DNA of 64,000 bases from Taibaiella soli (GTDB taxonomy: Bacteria; Bacteroidota; Bacteroidia; Chitinophagales; Chitinophagaceae). Below, piece after piece: positions 34,549 through 42,900 of the stretch. The number at the start of each line of letters is the position of its first letter. Positions within the stretch are counted from its first letter, which is position 1. The DNA lies in assembly GCF_003236175.1 (NCBI RefSeq), contig NZ_QKTW01000003.1:294298-358297 (forward strand), written 5' to 3'. Both the position numbers and the translations under genes were made by a program. The notes under the pieces are model-generated. The model was given only the letters and a program-made list of their open reading frames with translations. It did no database searches and was not told where the DNA came from.

Positions 34549-35451
34549 TTATTTCGTAAAACGGTCGCTCACTACCAGGTCTTTGCTGCCTGCAGTGTAT
34601 TTGTAGAAACCTTCGCCGGATTTTACGCCGAGGTAACCAGCCTGTACCATATTTACCAGAAGCGGACATGGTGCATATTTCGGATTACCGAAGCCTGTAT
34701 ACATAACATTCAGGATGTTCATACAAGTATCCAGACCGATGAAGTCAGCCAGTTGCAGCGGGCCCATCGGGTGCGCCATGCCAAGTTTCATGATTGTGTC
34801 GATTTCGTTGACACCACCTACACCTTCGTGCAGACTGATGATCGCTTCGTTGATCATTGGCATCAGGATACGGTTGGCGATGAAGCCAGGGTAGTCATTT
34901 ACTACAGATGGCACTTTACCGATAAATACAGACAGATCGTGGATCAGCGTAGATACCGCTGCGTCTGTTGCATAACCGTTGATGATTTCTACCAGCTTCA
35001 TTACCGGCACCGGATTCATGAAGTGCATACCGATCACTTTTGCCGGGCGTTTGGTAGCCGCTGCGATTTTAGTGATGGAGATAGAAGATGTATTGGAAGC
35101 CAGAATAGTTTTTTCCGGAGCCAGTTCGTCGAGTTGTTTGAAGATTTTCAGTTTCAGATCTACATTTTCAGTAGCTGCTTCAATGACGAGGTCGGCATCG
35201 GCGATTGCTGTTGCCATATCTGTATAGGTAACGATGTTGCCGAGTGCAGCTGCTTTGTCCGCTTCTGTAAGTCCGCCTTTCGCAACCTGGCGATCCATGT
35301 TTTTACCGATAGTAGCCAGTGCTTTGTCGAGTGCAGTCTGGTTGATATCCATCATATGCACTTTAAAACCTTTCTGTGCAAAAACGTGGCAAATACCATT
35401 GCCCATTTGTCCGGAACCAATAACGGTAACTATTTTGACTTGATCTAACAT
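34549..35451 (-). CDS. 3-hydroxybutyryl-CoA dehydrogenase
   Basis: A 300-residue NAD(P)-dependent enzyme that oxidises (S)-3-hydroxyacyl-CoA to 3-oxoacyl-CoA, or the reverse, in the cytoplasm. The Rossmann motif GSGQMGNG is at about 11-18. It is followed by the catalytic region NTSSISITKIA and GMHFMNPVPVMKLVE (His near 138 and the essential Asn/Glu), then the C-terminal dimer domain with NRILMPMINEAI and GMAHPMGPLQLADFIGLD. The length is standard for the short Hbd/PaaH form without a hydratase domain. It probably works in short-chain fatty acid or amino-acid degradation. Monocistronic with its own terminator. Confidence 0.95.
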   Translation of the reverse strand: MLDQVKIVTVIGSGQMGNGICHVFAQKGFKVHMMDINQTALDKALATIGKNMDRQVAKGGLTEADKAAALGNIVTYTDMATAIADADLVIEAATENVDLKLKIFKQLDELAPEKTILASNTSSISITKIAAATKRPAKVIGMHFMNPVPVMKLVEIINGYATDAAVSTLIHDLSVFIGKVPSVVNDYPGFIANRILMPMINEAIISLHEGVGGVNEIDTIMKLGMAHPMGPLQLADFIGLDTCMNILNVMYTGFGNPKYAPCPLLVNMVQAGYLGVKSGEGFYKYTAGSKDLVVSDRFTK

Positions 35452-35621
35452 TTGCTGATGTTTAAAAAACGCGGCAAAATACGTCTAATCGGCGAAAGTT
35501 GGTTATTTATCGCTGATGGCTGGTTTTCGGCCGCCTCTGATTCCTTTTAGGGAGGAGTACTTCCGGCGGGACTTTGTTAAACTTCAGGTTTCACTTTGAC
35601 CTGAAACGGGAATAAAATGCA

Positions 35622-35648
35622 AAACGGCCGCTGAACAAGCGGCCGTTT
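35622..35648 (-). terminator. Terminator of the lipocalin-like gene cluster
   Basis: AAACGGCCGC / GCGGCCGTTT, 10-bp perfect stem with a 7-base loop. On the minus strand it is followed by TGCATTTTATT, 20 bases after the last lipocalin-like stop codon. Confidence 0.8.
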
Positions 35649-35668
35649 CATATAAGTTGGTTATCCGA

Positions 35669-36103
35669 TTACTTAATCAAATCAGATTCCGTTACTGTTA
35701 TTTCAGTTCCCGCGCTGGTAACAGATGTGTCACGTGAACGTATACTGAGATGCTGGCCTGTCAGTGTAATGATATCGCTCGCATGCCAATCTCCGGCCGT
35801 TGCGGTATAGAGTGTATTTCCCTGAACACGGTATTGCAAGGTGTCGCTTATTTCTACTGGAAATGGTGCCGTGGTATCTTTCATATAACTATACACTGTG
35901 CCATCTGAATGAAAATCTGCATAACAAACGGATGCAAAGTTGAGGGTATCACGGGTGTCAACGCCATTTACGGTAGTGACACTCCGGTCTTGCACCATTG
36001 TCCATTTGCCCATAATTTTTGAGGAATTATCATCGCTGTCATTTTTCTTACATGCGGGCAACAGGCTGATAATACCGATAGAGAGAAGGATTAATTTCTT
36101 CAT
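35669..36103 (-). CDS. Lipocalin-like lipoprotein 1
   Basis: A 144-residue lipoprotein with lipobox LLPAC (Cys18), followed by KKNDSDDNSS and a lipocalin-like beta-barrel opening IMGKWTMVQDRS. The small size and the strand pattern (YSYMKD, DTLQYRVQGNTLYTA, DIITLTGQHLSI) suit the lipocalin_4-type lipoproteins common in Bacteroidota; ligand unknown. It is the last and most divergent of four tandem paralogues on the minus strand. The spacing to the next is 73 bases. The N-terminal MKKLIL-IGIISLLPACKKN is shared with the others, so duplication is likely. Confidence 0.8.
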   Translation of the reverse strand: MKKLILLSIGIISLLPACKKNDSDDNSSKIMGKWTMVQDRSVTTVNGVDTRDTLNFASVCYADFHSDGTVYSYMKDTTAPFPVEISDTLQYRVQGNTLYTATAGDWHASDIITLTGQHLSIRSRDTSVTSAGTEITVTESDLIK

Positions 36104-36176
36104 TATTTATTAAGGTTAAGGGGACAAAATAACAGGTTAATTTGACAATTCCGTAGTTCGGCTCCGGATGAAGCGG

Positions 36177-36587
36177 CTACAGCCGCTTAAAAAACGAAAT
36201 AACTTGTAAACTGCTGGTATCGCTATAATGCAGCACAAGCATGGTATCATTGAGCACATCAATGTTTTGCTTATAGAAAGGATTCGTTCCGGGACCGCTG
36301 AACCAGTTGAGCGTTGTTCCGGTAATTGTGTATAGTCCCGTGTCCGGAATCTGACTGTAACCGATCCGCACAAAATGGGTTGAATCGTAGACCCAGATAA
36401 ACGGTTGGTTGGGGTCAAAGAATGTGCTGTCAGGTACATTAGAGCCTTTATGGTGGGTTATGTCGAGTACTTCAGACCATCTGCCATATAGTTTATTTTT
36501 GTTGATTGTTATATCGTCAGAACCGTTCTTTTTACATGCTGCTAATAAAATGACAACACCGATAACGGGCAAGATTAGTTTTTTCAC
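36177..36587 (-). CDS. Lipocalin-like lipoprotein 2
   Basis: A 136-residue lipoprotein, lipobox VILLAAC with Cys18 followed by KKNGSDD. The barrel starts LYGRWSEVLDITHHKG and has characteristic TTLNWFSG and KQNIDVLNDTMLVL strands that are nearly the same in copies 3 and 4, so copies 2-4 are closer to each other than to copy 1. A phosphate- or metal-binding residue set is not evident. Cellular place: envelope, lipid-anchored. The gene lies 154 bases before copy 3 in its transcription direction; whether the four genes share one transcript cannot be told from the sequence. Confidence 0.8.
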   Translation of the reverse strand: MKKLILPVIGVVILLAACKKNGSDDITINKNKLYGRWSEVLDITHHKGSNVPDSTFFDPNQPFIWVYDSTHFVRIGYSQIPDTGLYTITGTTLNWFSGPGTNPFYKQNIDVLNDTMLVLHYSDTSSLQVISFFKRL

Positions 36588-36740
36588 AAAAGTTTAGATT
36601 GGGTGGGCAAAAGTAGGGCAATCCGGCAAATCGATAATGCCCGGAGTGTTTCCCGCAAAGATGCTGCGGAGCAAAGACGCAAACACTGACTATTGGCAAC
36701 GCTCCACTCACAAAAATCATCCAGCGGGAAATCAGCGATG

Positions 36741-37136
36741 CTAAAGTCGTTTTGCAACTGCGATGATGTCCGTAGTTGTATAATGCTGACTAAGTACAAG
36801 CATACTGTCATTCAGAACATTGATATTTTGTTTGAAGGAGATATTGCCATTAGAATCCAGCCAGTTCAAAGTTGTTCCGTTCACTGTGTATCGGATAGAA
36901 TCGTAAGGGGGAGCTACCATAAATACCAGGTAATCGGTTGTGTAGTTATAGAGGAATGGATTGGATGGCTGCCATTGCGTATCCGGAGCTGACCCTTGCT
37001 CTTTTAATACTTCAAAAGTTTCGACCCATTTGCCGTATAACAGGGTTTTATCGATTGTAGGATTATTGTTGTCGTTCTTTTTACAAGCAGATAGCAAAGT
37101 CATCAGGCCAATAGCGGAAAGGATTAATTTCTTCAT
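36741..37136 (-). CDS. Lipocalin-like lipoprotein 3
   Basis: A 131-residue lipoprotein with lipobox LLSAC (Cys18) and KKNDNNNPTIDK linker. The barrel has LLYGKWVETFEVLKEQG, then DSIRYTVNGTTLNWLDSNGN and KQNINVLNDSMLVLSQHYTT. The ligand is unknown. It shares the WLDSNGN segment exactly with copy 4, marking the most recent duplication in the group. It is positioned 37 bases downstream of copy 4 on the minus strand, the tightest spacing in the group, so those two are likely co-transcribed. Confidence 0.8.
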   Translation of the reverse strand: MKKLILSAIGLMTLLSACKKNDNNNPTIDKTLLYGKWVETFEVLKEQGSAPDTQWQPSNPFLYNYTTDYLVFMVAPPYDSIRYTVNGTTLNWLDSNGNISFKQNINVLNDSMLVLSQHYTTTDIIAVAKRL

Positions 37137-37173
37137 TTGTGTTTTTTAAAATGGTTGGTTGTGGAGTCGCCGA

Positions 37174-37566
37174 TTACATTTTTTTAAGCACAGAAAGGAC
37201 GTCCCCTTGTGTGCTATGTTGGCTTAATACAAGCATTGTATCGTTGAGTACATCTATATCTTGTTTAAGAAAGGCGTTTCCATTAGAATCCAGCCAATTC
37301 AAAGTTGTTCCGCTAAGGGAGTATTTGCTGGTGTCGGGTGGAGAGTTGGGAACGATTGAAATAACATATTCTGGTTCGTAGTCCCAGATGAATGGCTTGT
37401 TGGGGTCGTAGTAAAAGGTGTCAGGCACTTGTCCCGGGATGGTTGATACATCAAATGTCTGGGACCATTTCCCTAAGAGTTTATTTTTATCGGTAGAGGG
37501 ACCGTCATCCTTTTTACATGATAAAAGGCTGATAGCGCAGACAGGGCAGAGAAGTAGCTTCTTCAT
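37174..37566 (-). CDS. Lipocalin-like lipoprotein 4
   Basis: A 130-residue lipoprotein with lipobox AISLLSC (Cys17) followed by KKDDGPSTDKN. The barrel begins LLGKWSQTFDVSTIPG and includes TSKYSLSGTTLNWLDSNGN and KQDIDVLNDTMLVLSQHSTQG, near-identical to copy 3. It is the first gene of the minus-strand array. The upstream gap to the divergent transglutaminase gene holds ATCAGCGAT-type short repeats. Function unknown beyond the lipocalin-like fold. Confidence 0.8.
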   Translation of the reverse strand: MKKLLLCPVCAISLLSCKKDDGPSTDKNKLLGKWSQTFDVSTIPGQVPDTFYYDPNKPFIWDYEPEYVISIVPNSPPDTSKYSLSGTTLNWLDSNGNAFLKQDIDVLNDTMLVLSQHSTQGDVLSVLKKM

Positions 37567-37692
37567 TGTTTTAGATTGAGGGTGGCAAAAATACTAGGAT
37601 GGTTTTAATAGGACGAATGTGAGAAATGTAAAATGTGATATGTAACATTGTCGTCACCACTCAATCGACCATAATTGACCACTCACAAAATC

Positions 37693-37725
37693 AGCGATCA
37701 GCGATCGGGAAATCAGCGATTTTTA
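37693..37725. repeat. Direct repeats of ATCAGCGAT upstream of the transglutaminase gene
   Basis: ATCAGCGATCAGCGATCGGGAAATCAGCGATTT, three close copies of the 9-mer. Single copies with the same flanks recur near 36736, 52918-52941 and 54240. Confidence 0.55.
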
Positions 37726-37809
37726 AGAATTCCTACAACATTTATTCTTTACATTTGAATACTACCGTTTTAAAAGCAAGAGAACTGCGGTATCCACTGA
37801 GACTGAACT

Positions 37810-40422
37810 ATGAACATCCAGCGCGCGACACCATTCAACGAATTTTTAGCCAAGCTCCTGTTTCTGATCTTACCGACCGCGGTGGTGGGCTATTTCCTGT
37901 TGATGGGGGCCAATCATTATTATACCATTCTCAACAATCAGGAAATCAACCAGACGCTTTATCTGGTAGCTGGTATGGCTGGCGGCGCTATTTTATATGC
38001 ATTCCGCTTTCGTTTTCTGCCCACGTTTATTGTGCTGATGCTGGGGCTTTTCGCGGTGTATGAAGGTTTGGATCGTATGGCAGTTGGTGAGTTTGATGCG
38101 TTTTTTATCTCTGTACAATTTCTTGTTTTCTCCATATTATTTACCGCTGGCTGGCTGATCGGCTGGGGCTTTATCAGGTTGCGTTACTGGTCTGTGGGAA
38201 TTGCGGCTACGGTTTTGATTTGTTGTATTTTCCTGATTGCAAAAACCAACATAGACAGCGTAGACGGCTTGCTACGCTTGTTTGCGCCGGTGGTACTGTA
38301 TGCTGTTTATATTGTATTTACCGCTGAGCAGATCTATAACTATAAAGACAAGTCGCAAAAATTCTGGTGGTTTCTTACGCGACGCTTATTCTTTTTTAGT
38401 GTGCTGGCAGTAGCATTACTGGCTGGTGTGTTTTACCTGATGCGCGGCACGATCAAAGAAACCATCGATAATTACGGTGGCGGCGGTAAAGAAGGGAAGA
38501 ACAGCATGCTGAAGCAAAACAAAGACGGAACGTTTGATCTGAAAGATTATTCCCGTTTGAGCAGTAGTCTTGGTCGCAGCAATGATCTTTTGTTTTGTGC
38601 GCATATCGATAACTTCTTTCCGGGTACCGATATTCCGAATCCGCTTTACCTGACCGCATTTTACTATACCAAATTTGATACGCTCACCGAAACATTCGAG
38701 CGCGATTCTACCATTCCGAAAAACGATCTGTTCGAACCGAATCCATCGGCGTTGCCATTGTTTGCAACCAAAACAGATTCTACTGTAATTGGTAACAGCC
38801 TGGGCGAAAAACTGCGCCGGACGGTAGAAATGGAAGTGTATAGCAAAAAGCTTTCGCCAAATACATACCTCGCGCCAAGCACCGGATTTTTCGTACAGCC
38901 GATCACTATTGATAAGGATTTCAGAGAGGAGTTCAAATCGGCTTTCCGGGCAAAAAGCTACGTGAGTGAGCTCAACAGCGCCTATTTTGTCTACAATGCA
39001 CCTGATCCGCAGATTCGCCAGTTTCAGGAAAAACGTTTTGAGGTGTTGCGCAAAGTGCTGACTTATGAAGGGACGGATGGTCACTTCATGAAATATTATA
39101 CCCATATGCCGGGTGATGCCAAATTTCAAAGCATTGGTGCGCTGGCACAAAAGGTAACCGCAAATGCGAAAACTCCGGTTGATAAAGTCATCGCAATCCG
39201 GGATTATTTCCTTTCAAAAGATGAGAATGGCGAACCGCTGTTTAAATACACGGATAATCCGGGTGTGCCGGACATTCCGAATGCATCCAAACTGATGAAC
39301 TTCCTGTTTGAAGGGCATAAAGGATATTGTGCTTATTATGCCGGTGCAACATTGTTTATGTTGCGTTCACTGGGAATCCCTTCGCGTATTGCAGTAGGAT
39401 TCCTGACGGTAGACCGCAGTGATAAAAACAAAGGCTGGTACTGGTATTATGCCGATCAGGCGCACGCCTGGGTGCAGGTTTATTTTCCGGGTTATGGCTG
39501 GCTTGATTTTGATACGACCGTGGGCAACAGCGATGCGCAGGAAAGTCCGCAGCCCGATCAGACACCGCCAACACAGCCGCCGAAAGCATATTTTGCTGCC
39601 GATGGTATTGTGCAGGATATTGACACGGCAAAGAAAATAATGGTGATGAAAGTGAAGCAAATTGTGTTTCACGACAAAGAATATAAACCGGATACCGCGC
39701 TGACGGTAACGATGGATGTGCACATTGCGGCCATTCGCCGGGATAGTGTGGACGTGCCTCTGGCTTCGGTGCAGAAAGGTGATGAAGGAACGGCTGTTTC
39801 ATATGCGGAAGCTTTCAAGAATATGGAAGCGAAAAATGGCGAGACTGCACTGGCACTTAAAAAACGTTTCCCGGACCCGGCGCCGATTGATGAAGTGTAT
39901 CTGAAACGGAAGGATACAGCTACGCCAGAACCAAAACCAGAAACGCCGCCGCCGGCCAAGCCTGTCTCTGTAAAACATGTATTGGCGGTCATCGGTATCA
40001 TATTGGCAGCGCTGCTGCTGCTCTGCCTGCTGGCACCAACGTTGATCTATAAATATTATGTGTCGCGCTACCGCGGTGCGAAGACTGATGGCGGTAAAGC
40101 ATATTGGGGTTATCGGGGAATGAGTTTCTACATGCATCAACTTGGATTTTTACGTGGAGATCAGACGCCGATGCAGTATGCCCGCACTATGATTGATCCG
40201 CAGTTTGGTACGAATTTTACAGGTTTTATGATCATTTATCTGAAACAGAAATATGCCAAACAGGAATTGACAACTCAGGAAAAACAATTCCTCGACGGGT
40301 TTATGAATGGCTTTATAAAAACCGTGAAATCTAAAATGAAAGCCGGCGTCCGCATGAGGGCGTTCCTGAACCCGCTGAGGAGCGTGAGCTTTTTTGTGCA
40401 ACCGGAAGATAATAACCAGTAA
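37810..40422 (+). CDS. Transglutaminase-domain membrane protein (TgpA-like)
   Basis: An 870-residue inner-membrane protein. Five or six helices occupy about residues 15-225, a large periplasmic part follows, then one helix at about 718-742 (HVLAVIGIILAALLLLCLL) and a cytoplasmic tail. The periplasmic transglutaminase-like domain has a full catalytic triad: Cys507 in KGYCAYYAG, His552 in DQAHAWVQVYF and Asp568 in WLDFDTTVG. The architecture resembles TgpA-type proteins, which act on envelope peptides or proteins; substrate unknown. It lies upstream of the PBP1A gene on the same strand, in an envelope-synthesis neighbourhood, with a gap of about 140 bases that has the PBP1A promoter. Confidence 0.9.
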   Translation: MNIQRATPFNEFLAKLLFLILPTAVVGYFLLMGANHYYTILNNQEINQTLYLVAGMAGGAILYAFRFRFLPTFIVLMLGLFAVYEGLDRMAVGEFDAFFISVQFLVFSILFTAGWLIGWGFIRLRYWSVGIAATVLICCIFLIAKTNIDSVDGLLRLFAPVVLYAVYIVFTAEQIYNYKDKSQKFWWFLTRRLFFFSVLAVALLAGVFYLMRGTIKETIDNYGGGGKEGKNSMLKQNKDGTFDLKDYSRLSSSLGRSNDLLFCAHIDNFFPGTDIPNPLYLTAFYYTKFDTLTETFERDSTIPKNDLFEPNPSALPLFATKTDSTVIGNSLGEKLRRTVEMEVYSKKLSPNTYLAPSTGFFVQPITIDKDFREEFKSAFRAKSYVSELNSAYFVYNAPDPQIRQFQEKRFEVLRKVLTYEGTDGHFMKYYTHMPGDAKFQSIGALAQKVTANAKTPVDKVIAIRDYFLSKDENGEPLFKYTDNPGVPDIPNASKLMNFLFEGHKGYCAYYAGATLFMLRSLGIPSRIAVGFLTVDRSDKNKGWYWYYADQAHAWVQVYFPGYGWLDFDTTVGNSDAQESPQPDQTPPTQPPKAYFAADGIVQDIDTAKKIMVMKVKQIVFHDKEYKPDTALTVTMDVHIAAIRRDSVDVPLASVQKGDEGTAVSYAEAFKNMEAKNGETALALKKRFPDPAPIDEVYLKRKDTATPEPKPETPPPAKPVSVKHVLAVIGIILAALLLLCLLAPTLIYKYYVSRYRGAKTDGGKAYWGYRGMSFYMHQLGFLRGDQTPMQYARTMIDPQFGTNFTGFMIIYLKQKYAKQELTTQEKQFLDGFMNGFIKTVKSKMKAGVRMRAFLNPLRSVSFFVQPEDNNQ

Positions 40423-40508
40423 ATGATTGTGTTTTTGTGTGGAAAACGCAGCTTTCTGAGTTTTTAAACGCTGCGAAAGGGTTGCTATCAACCATCAATT
40501 AAAAAAAG

Positions 40509-40516
40509 TAGTTTTG
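40509..40516 (+). promoter_or_regulatory. -7 box of the PBP1A gene
   Basis: TAGTTTTG matches TAnnTTTG exactly. A potential TTG start codon at 40514 lies inside the box, which argues for the ATG at 40562 as the true start and a leader of about 40 bases. Confidence 0.6.
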
Positions 40517-40561
40517 CAATGGCTTTTTGGCCCGATCATTGAATCTCAAAAATATATACGA

Positions 40562-42817
40562 ATGAAGCGTTCGGTGCGCATATTGTGGCGGACATTTATT
40601 ATAGGTGTTGTTTGCTTTAACGTTTTTATCCTGCTGATCAATTTCGGCTTGCTGGGCTATATGCCGCCGAAAGAGGCGTATGAAAATCCGAGCAGTGCAC
40701 TTTCTTCTGAAATCTATGCGGCGGATGGCACTCTCCTGGGTCGTTATTTTGTACAAGACCGGTCTAATAGTAACTACAGCGAGATTTCTCCTAACGTCAT
40801 CAATGCATTGGTGGCAACAGAAGATGAACGTTTTTACGATCACTCGGGTATTGATCCGATTGCGACGGTTGCCATTCCTTTGTATATGCTGAAAGGGGGC
40901 AAACGTGGTTCGTCTACGATTACCCAGCAGTTGGCTAAAAACCTGTTTGGCCGCCAGCATGCCAATATTTTTACCATGCCTTTCATTAAGCTGAAAGAAT
41001 GGGTAATGGCGGTGCGTCTGGAACGTAATCTGACTAAAAACGAGATCATTACTTTATATCTGAATACTGTTCCTTTTCCGGATAACGTATATGGTATCAA
41101 AAATGCCGCGCTTACCTTTTATAATAAAACACCGGATAAGCTGACGGCCGATGAAGCTGCTGTTTTGGTGGGAACATTGAAAGGAAACACGCTGTACAAT
41201 CCGCGTACACACCCTGAGCGTGCTTTGGACCGTCGTAATACGGTGCTGGCGCTGATGGCAAAAAATGGTAAGATCGGCAGTGCCGAGGCCAGTGAATTGC
41301 AGAAAAAGCCGATTGAGCTGGATTATCACAAGATCGATTACCATGAAGGTATCGCGCCTTACTTCCGTCAGGTCGTGGAACAGGATGTAAAGAAAATGCT
41401 CAAGGATATTAAGAAACCTGGTAGTGATGAAAGCTATGATCTCTATAAAGATGGTCTGAAAATCTACACCACGCTTGATATGCGCATGCAACGCTACGCC
41501 GAACAGGCAGTAGAACAGCATATGACACAGTTGCAGAAATTGTTCATTGCACAATCTGGTTATAAAGATGGCAGTATCTGGGCAAAAAATGCGACTGCTT
41601 CAAAAACACTTGGGCAACAGATCAAATCATGTGATCGCTATGACGACCTGAAAGAGCAGGGGATGGCTGATGATCAGATCCTGAAGGAACTGGCGAAGCC
41701 TATCAAAATGAAAGTTTTTGCCTGGAATAAAACGCATTTGAAAGACACGGTCATGAGCCCGATCGATTCGATCAAGTACATGCGGATGTTCCTGCAGGCT
41801 GGCTTTATGGCCATGGACCCTTATACTGGTGAGGTAAAAGCATGGGTAGGTGGTATCAATCATGATTACTATCAGTATGATCACGTAAATATTAATACCA
41901 AACGTCAGGTTGGTTCTACGATCAAACCTTTGTTGTATTGTCTCGCAGTTGATAATGGATTTTCTCCTTGCGGAACGGTTTCGACGTTACCTCAGTTGTT
42001 TGACGGTTATAAAACTCCGTATAACGCAGGTGGTGGTAGTTCTACACAGACAACCATGAGTCGTGCGCTTGCATTCTCCATCAATAACGCGGCGCTGTAT
42101 TTGCTGAAGCAAGTTGGCATCAACGCGTTCGTTGATTTTGTACATAAATGTGGTATTCAGGCTAATATTGATAAGGTACCGGCGTCTGCTTTGGGTGTTT
42201 CTGATATTTCACTGTATGAAATGCTCGGTGCTTACACCATGTTCCCTTCGGGCGGTATGAATACACAGCCATTGTACATCACCAAGATTGAAGATAAAAA
42301 TGGAAACCTGCTGAAAAGCTTTGTGCCGGTTCAGAAAGAAATCATCAATCCGAACACCGCTTTCAAAATGGTGAAGATGATGCGTGGCGTGGTTGATTTC
42401 GGTACTGGCCGCCGTATGCGCTCGATGTACGGATTGCGTGGAGATATTGCGGGTAAAACAGGTACAACCAACAGTCAGGCAGATGCCTGGTTTATCGGAT
42501 ACACACCGCAGATTCTCGCTGGTGCATGGGTAGGTTGTGATGACCGTTTTTTGAGCTTCCGTAGTGAGGCATTAGGGCAGGGGTCTGCTGCTGCATTGCC
42601 AATCTGGGCGTTCTTCATGAACCGCGTTTACAACGACAAATCGCTCGATATTAAACAAGACATTCGTTTTAAAGAGCCAGAAGGTTTCGATGATTGTAAT
42701 GTCACTGATCCTACAAGTCTGGAACGTTCTGGTTTAAATGATACTGGTGGCTCTAATGATAGCTCCGTAAATGAGCAGGCGCCAGTTGTGCCTGGTGTGG
42801 ATGATTACGGGCAATAA
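40562..42817 (+). CDS. Class A penicillin-binding protein 1A
   Basis: A 751-residue bifunctional peptidoglycan synthase. One N-terminal membrane helix at about 8-30 precedes the GT51 glycosyltransferase domain (ATEDERFYDHSG with the catalytic Glu, then GSSTITQQLAKN and RKLKEWVMAVRLER-like motifs) and a transpeptidase domain with active-site Ser452 in GSTIKP, SxN Ser506 in SINN and KTG Lys632 in GKTGT. It polymerises glycan strands and cross-links peptides on the periplasmic side of the inner membrane. The start is chosen by the promoter overlap described above; the TTG at 40514 would add 16 residues. Length and motif order are standard. It is followed by a 83-base gap with ATTGACAATTGACA-type repeats. 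Confidence 0.95.
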   Translation: MKRSVRILWRTFIIGVVCFNVFILLINFGLLGYMPPKEAYENPSSALSSEIYAADGTLLGRYFVQDRSNSNYSEISPNVINALVATEDERFYDHSGIDPIATVAIPLYMLKGGKRGSSTITQQLAKNLFGRQHANIFTMPFIKLKEWVMAVRLERNLTKNEIITLYLNTVPFPDNVYGIKNAALTFYNKTPDKLTADEAAVLVGTLKGNTLYNPRTHPERALDRRNTVLALMAKNGKIGSAEASELQKKPIELDYHKIDYHEGIAPYFRQVVEQDVKKMLKDIKKPGSDESYDLYKDGLKIYTTLDMRMQRYAEQAVEQHMTQLQKLFIAQSGYKDGSIWAKNATASKTLGQQIKSCDRYDDLKEQGMADDQILKELAKPIKMKVFAWNKTHLKDTVMSPIDSIKYMRMFLQAGFMAMDPYTGEVKAWVGGINHDYYQYDHVNINTKRQVGSTIKPLLYCLAVDNGFSPCGTVSTLPQLFDGYKTPYNAGGGSSTQTTMSRALAFSINNAALYLLKQVGINAFVDFVHKCGIQANIDKVPASALGVSDISLYEMLGAYTMFPSGGMNTQPLYITKIEDKNGNLLKSFVPVQKEIINPNTAFKMVKMMRGVVDFGTGRRMRSMYGLRGDIAGKTGTTNSQADAWFIGYTPQILAGAWVGCDDRFLSFRSEALGQGSAAALPIWAFFMNRVYNDKSLDIKQDIRFKEPEGFDDCNVTDPTSLERSGLNDTGGSNDSSVNEQAPVVPGVDDYGQ

Positions 42818-42827
42818 ATTCAATTGA

Positions 42828-42900
42828 CAATGGACAGTTGACAATTGACAGTTCGCAAAATGTGTGTAACTCACAATTGACAACTTACAACTGACGACTT
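42828..42900. repeat. ATTGACAATTGACA-type degenerate direct repeats
   Basis: Imperfect tandem copies of (A)ATTGACAATGGACAGTTG and CAATTGACAACTTACAACTGACGACTT between the PBP1A and HD-domain genes. The next gene starts immediately at the end of the repeats. Confidence 0.6.

Noticed and set aside
36693-36992. Plus-strand ORF over the lipocalin-like array
   Set aside because: Shadow of minus-strand lipoprotein genes that have clear lipoboxes and paralogy.
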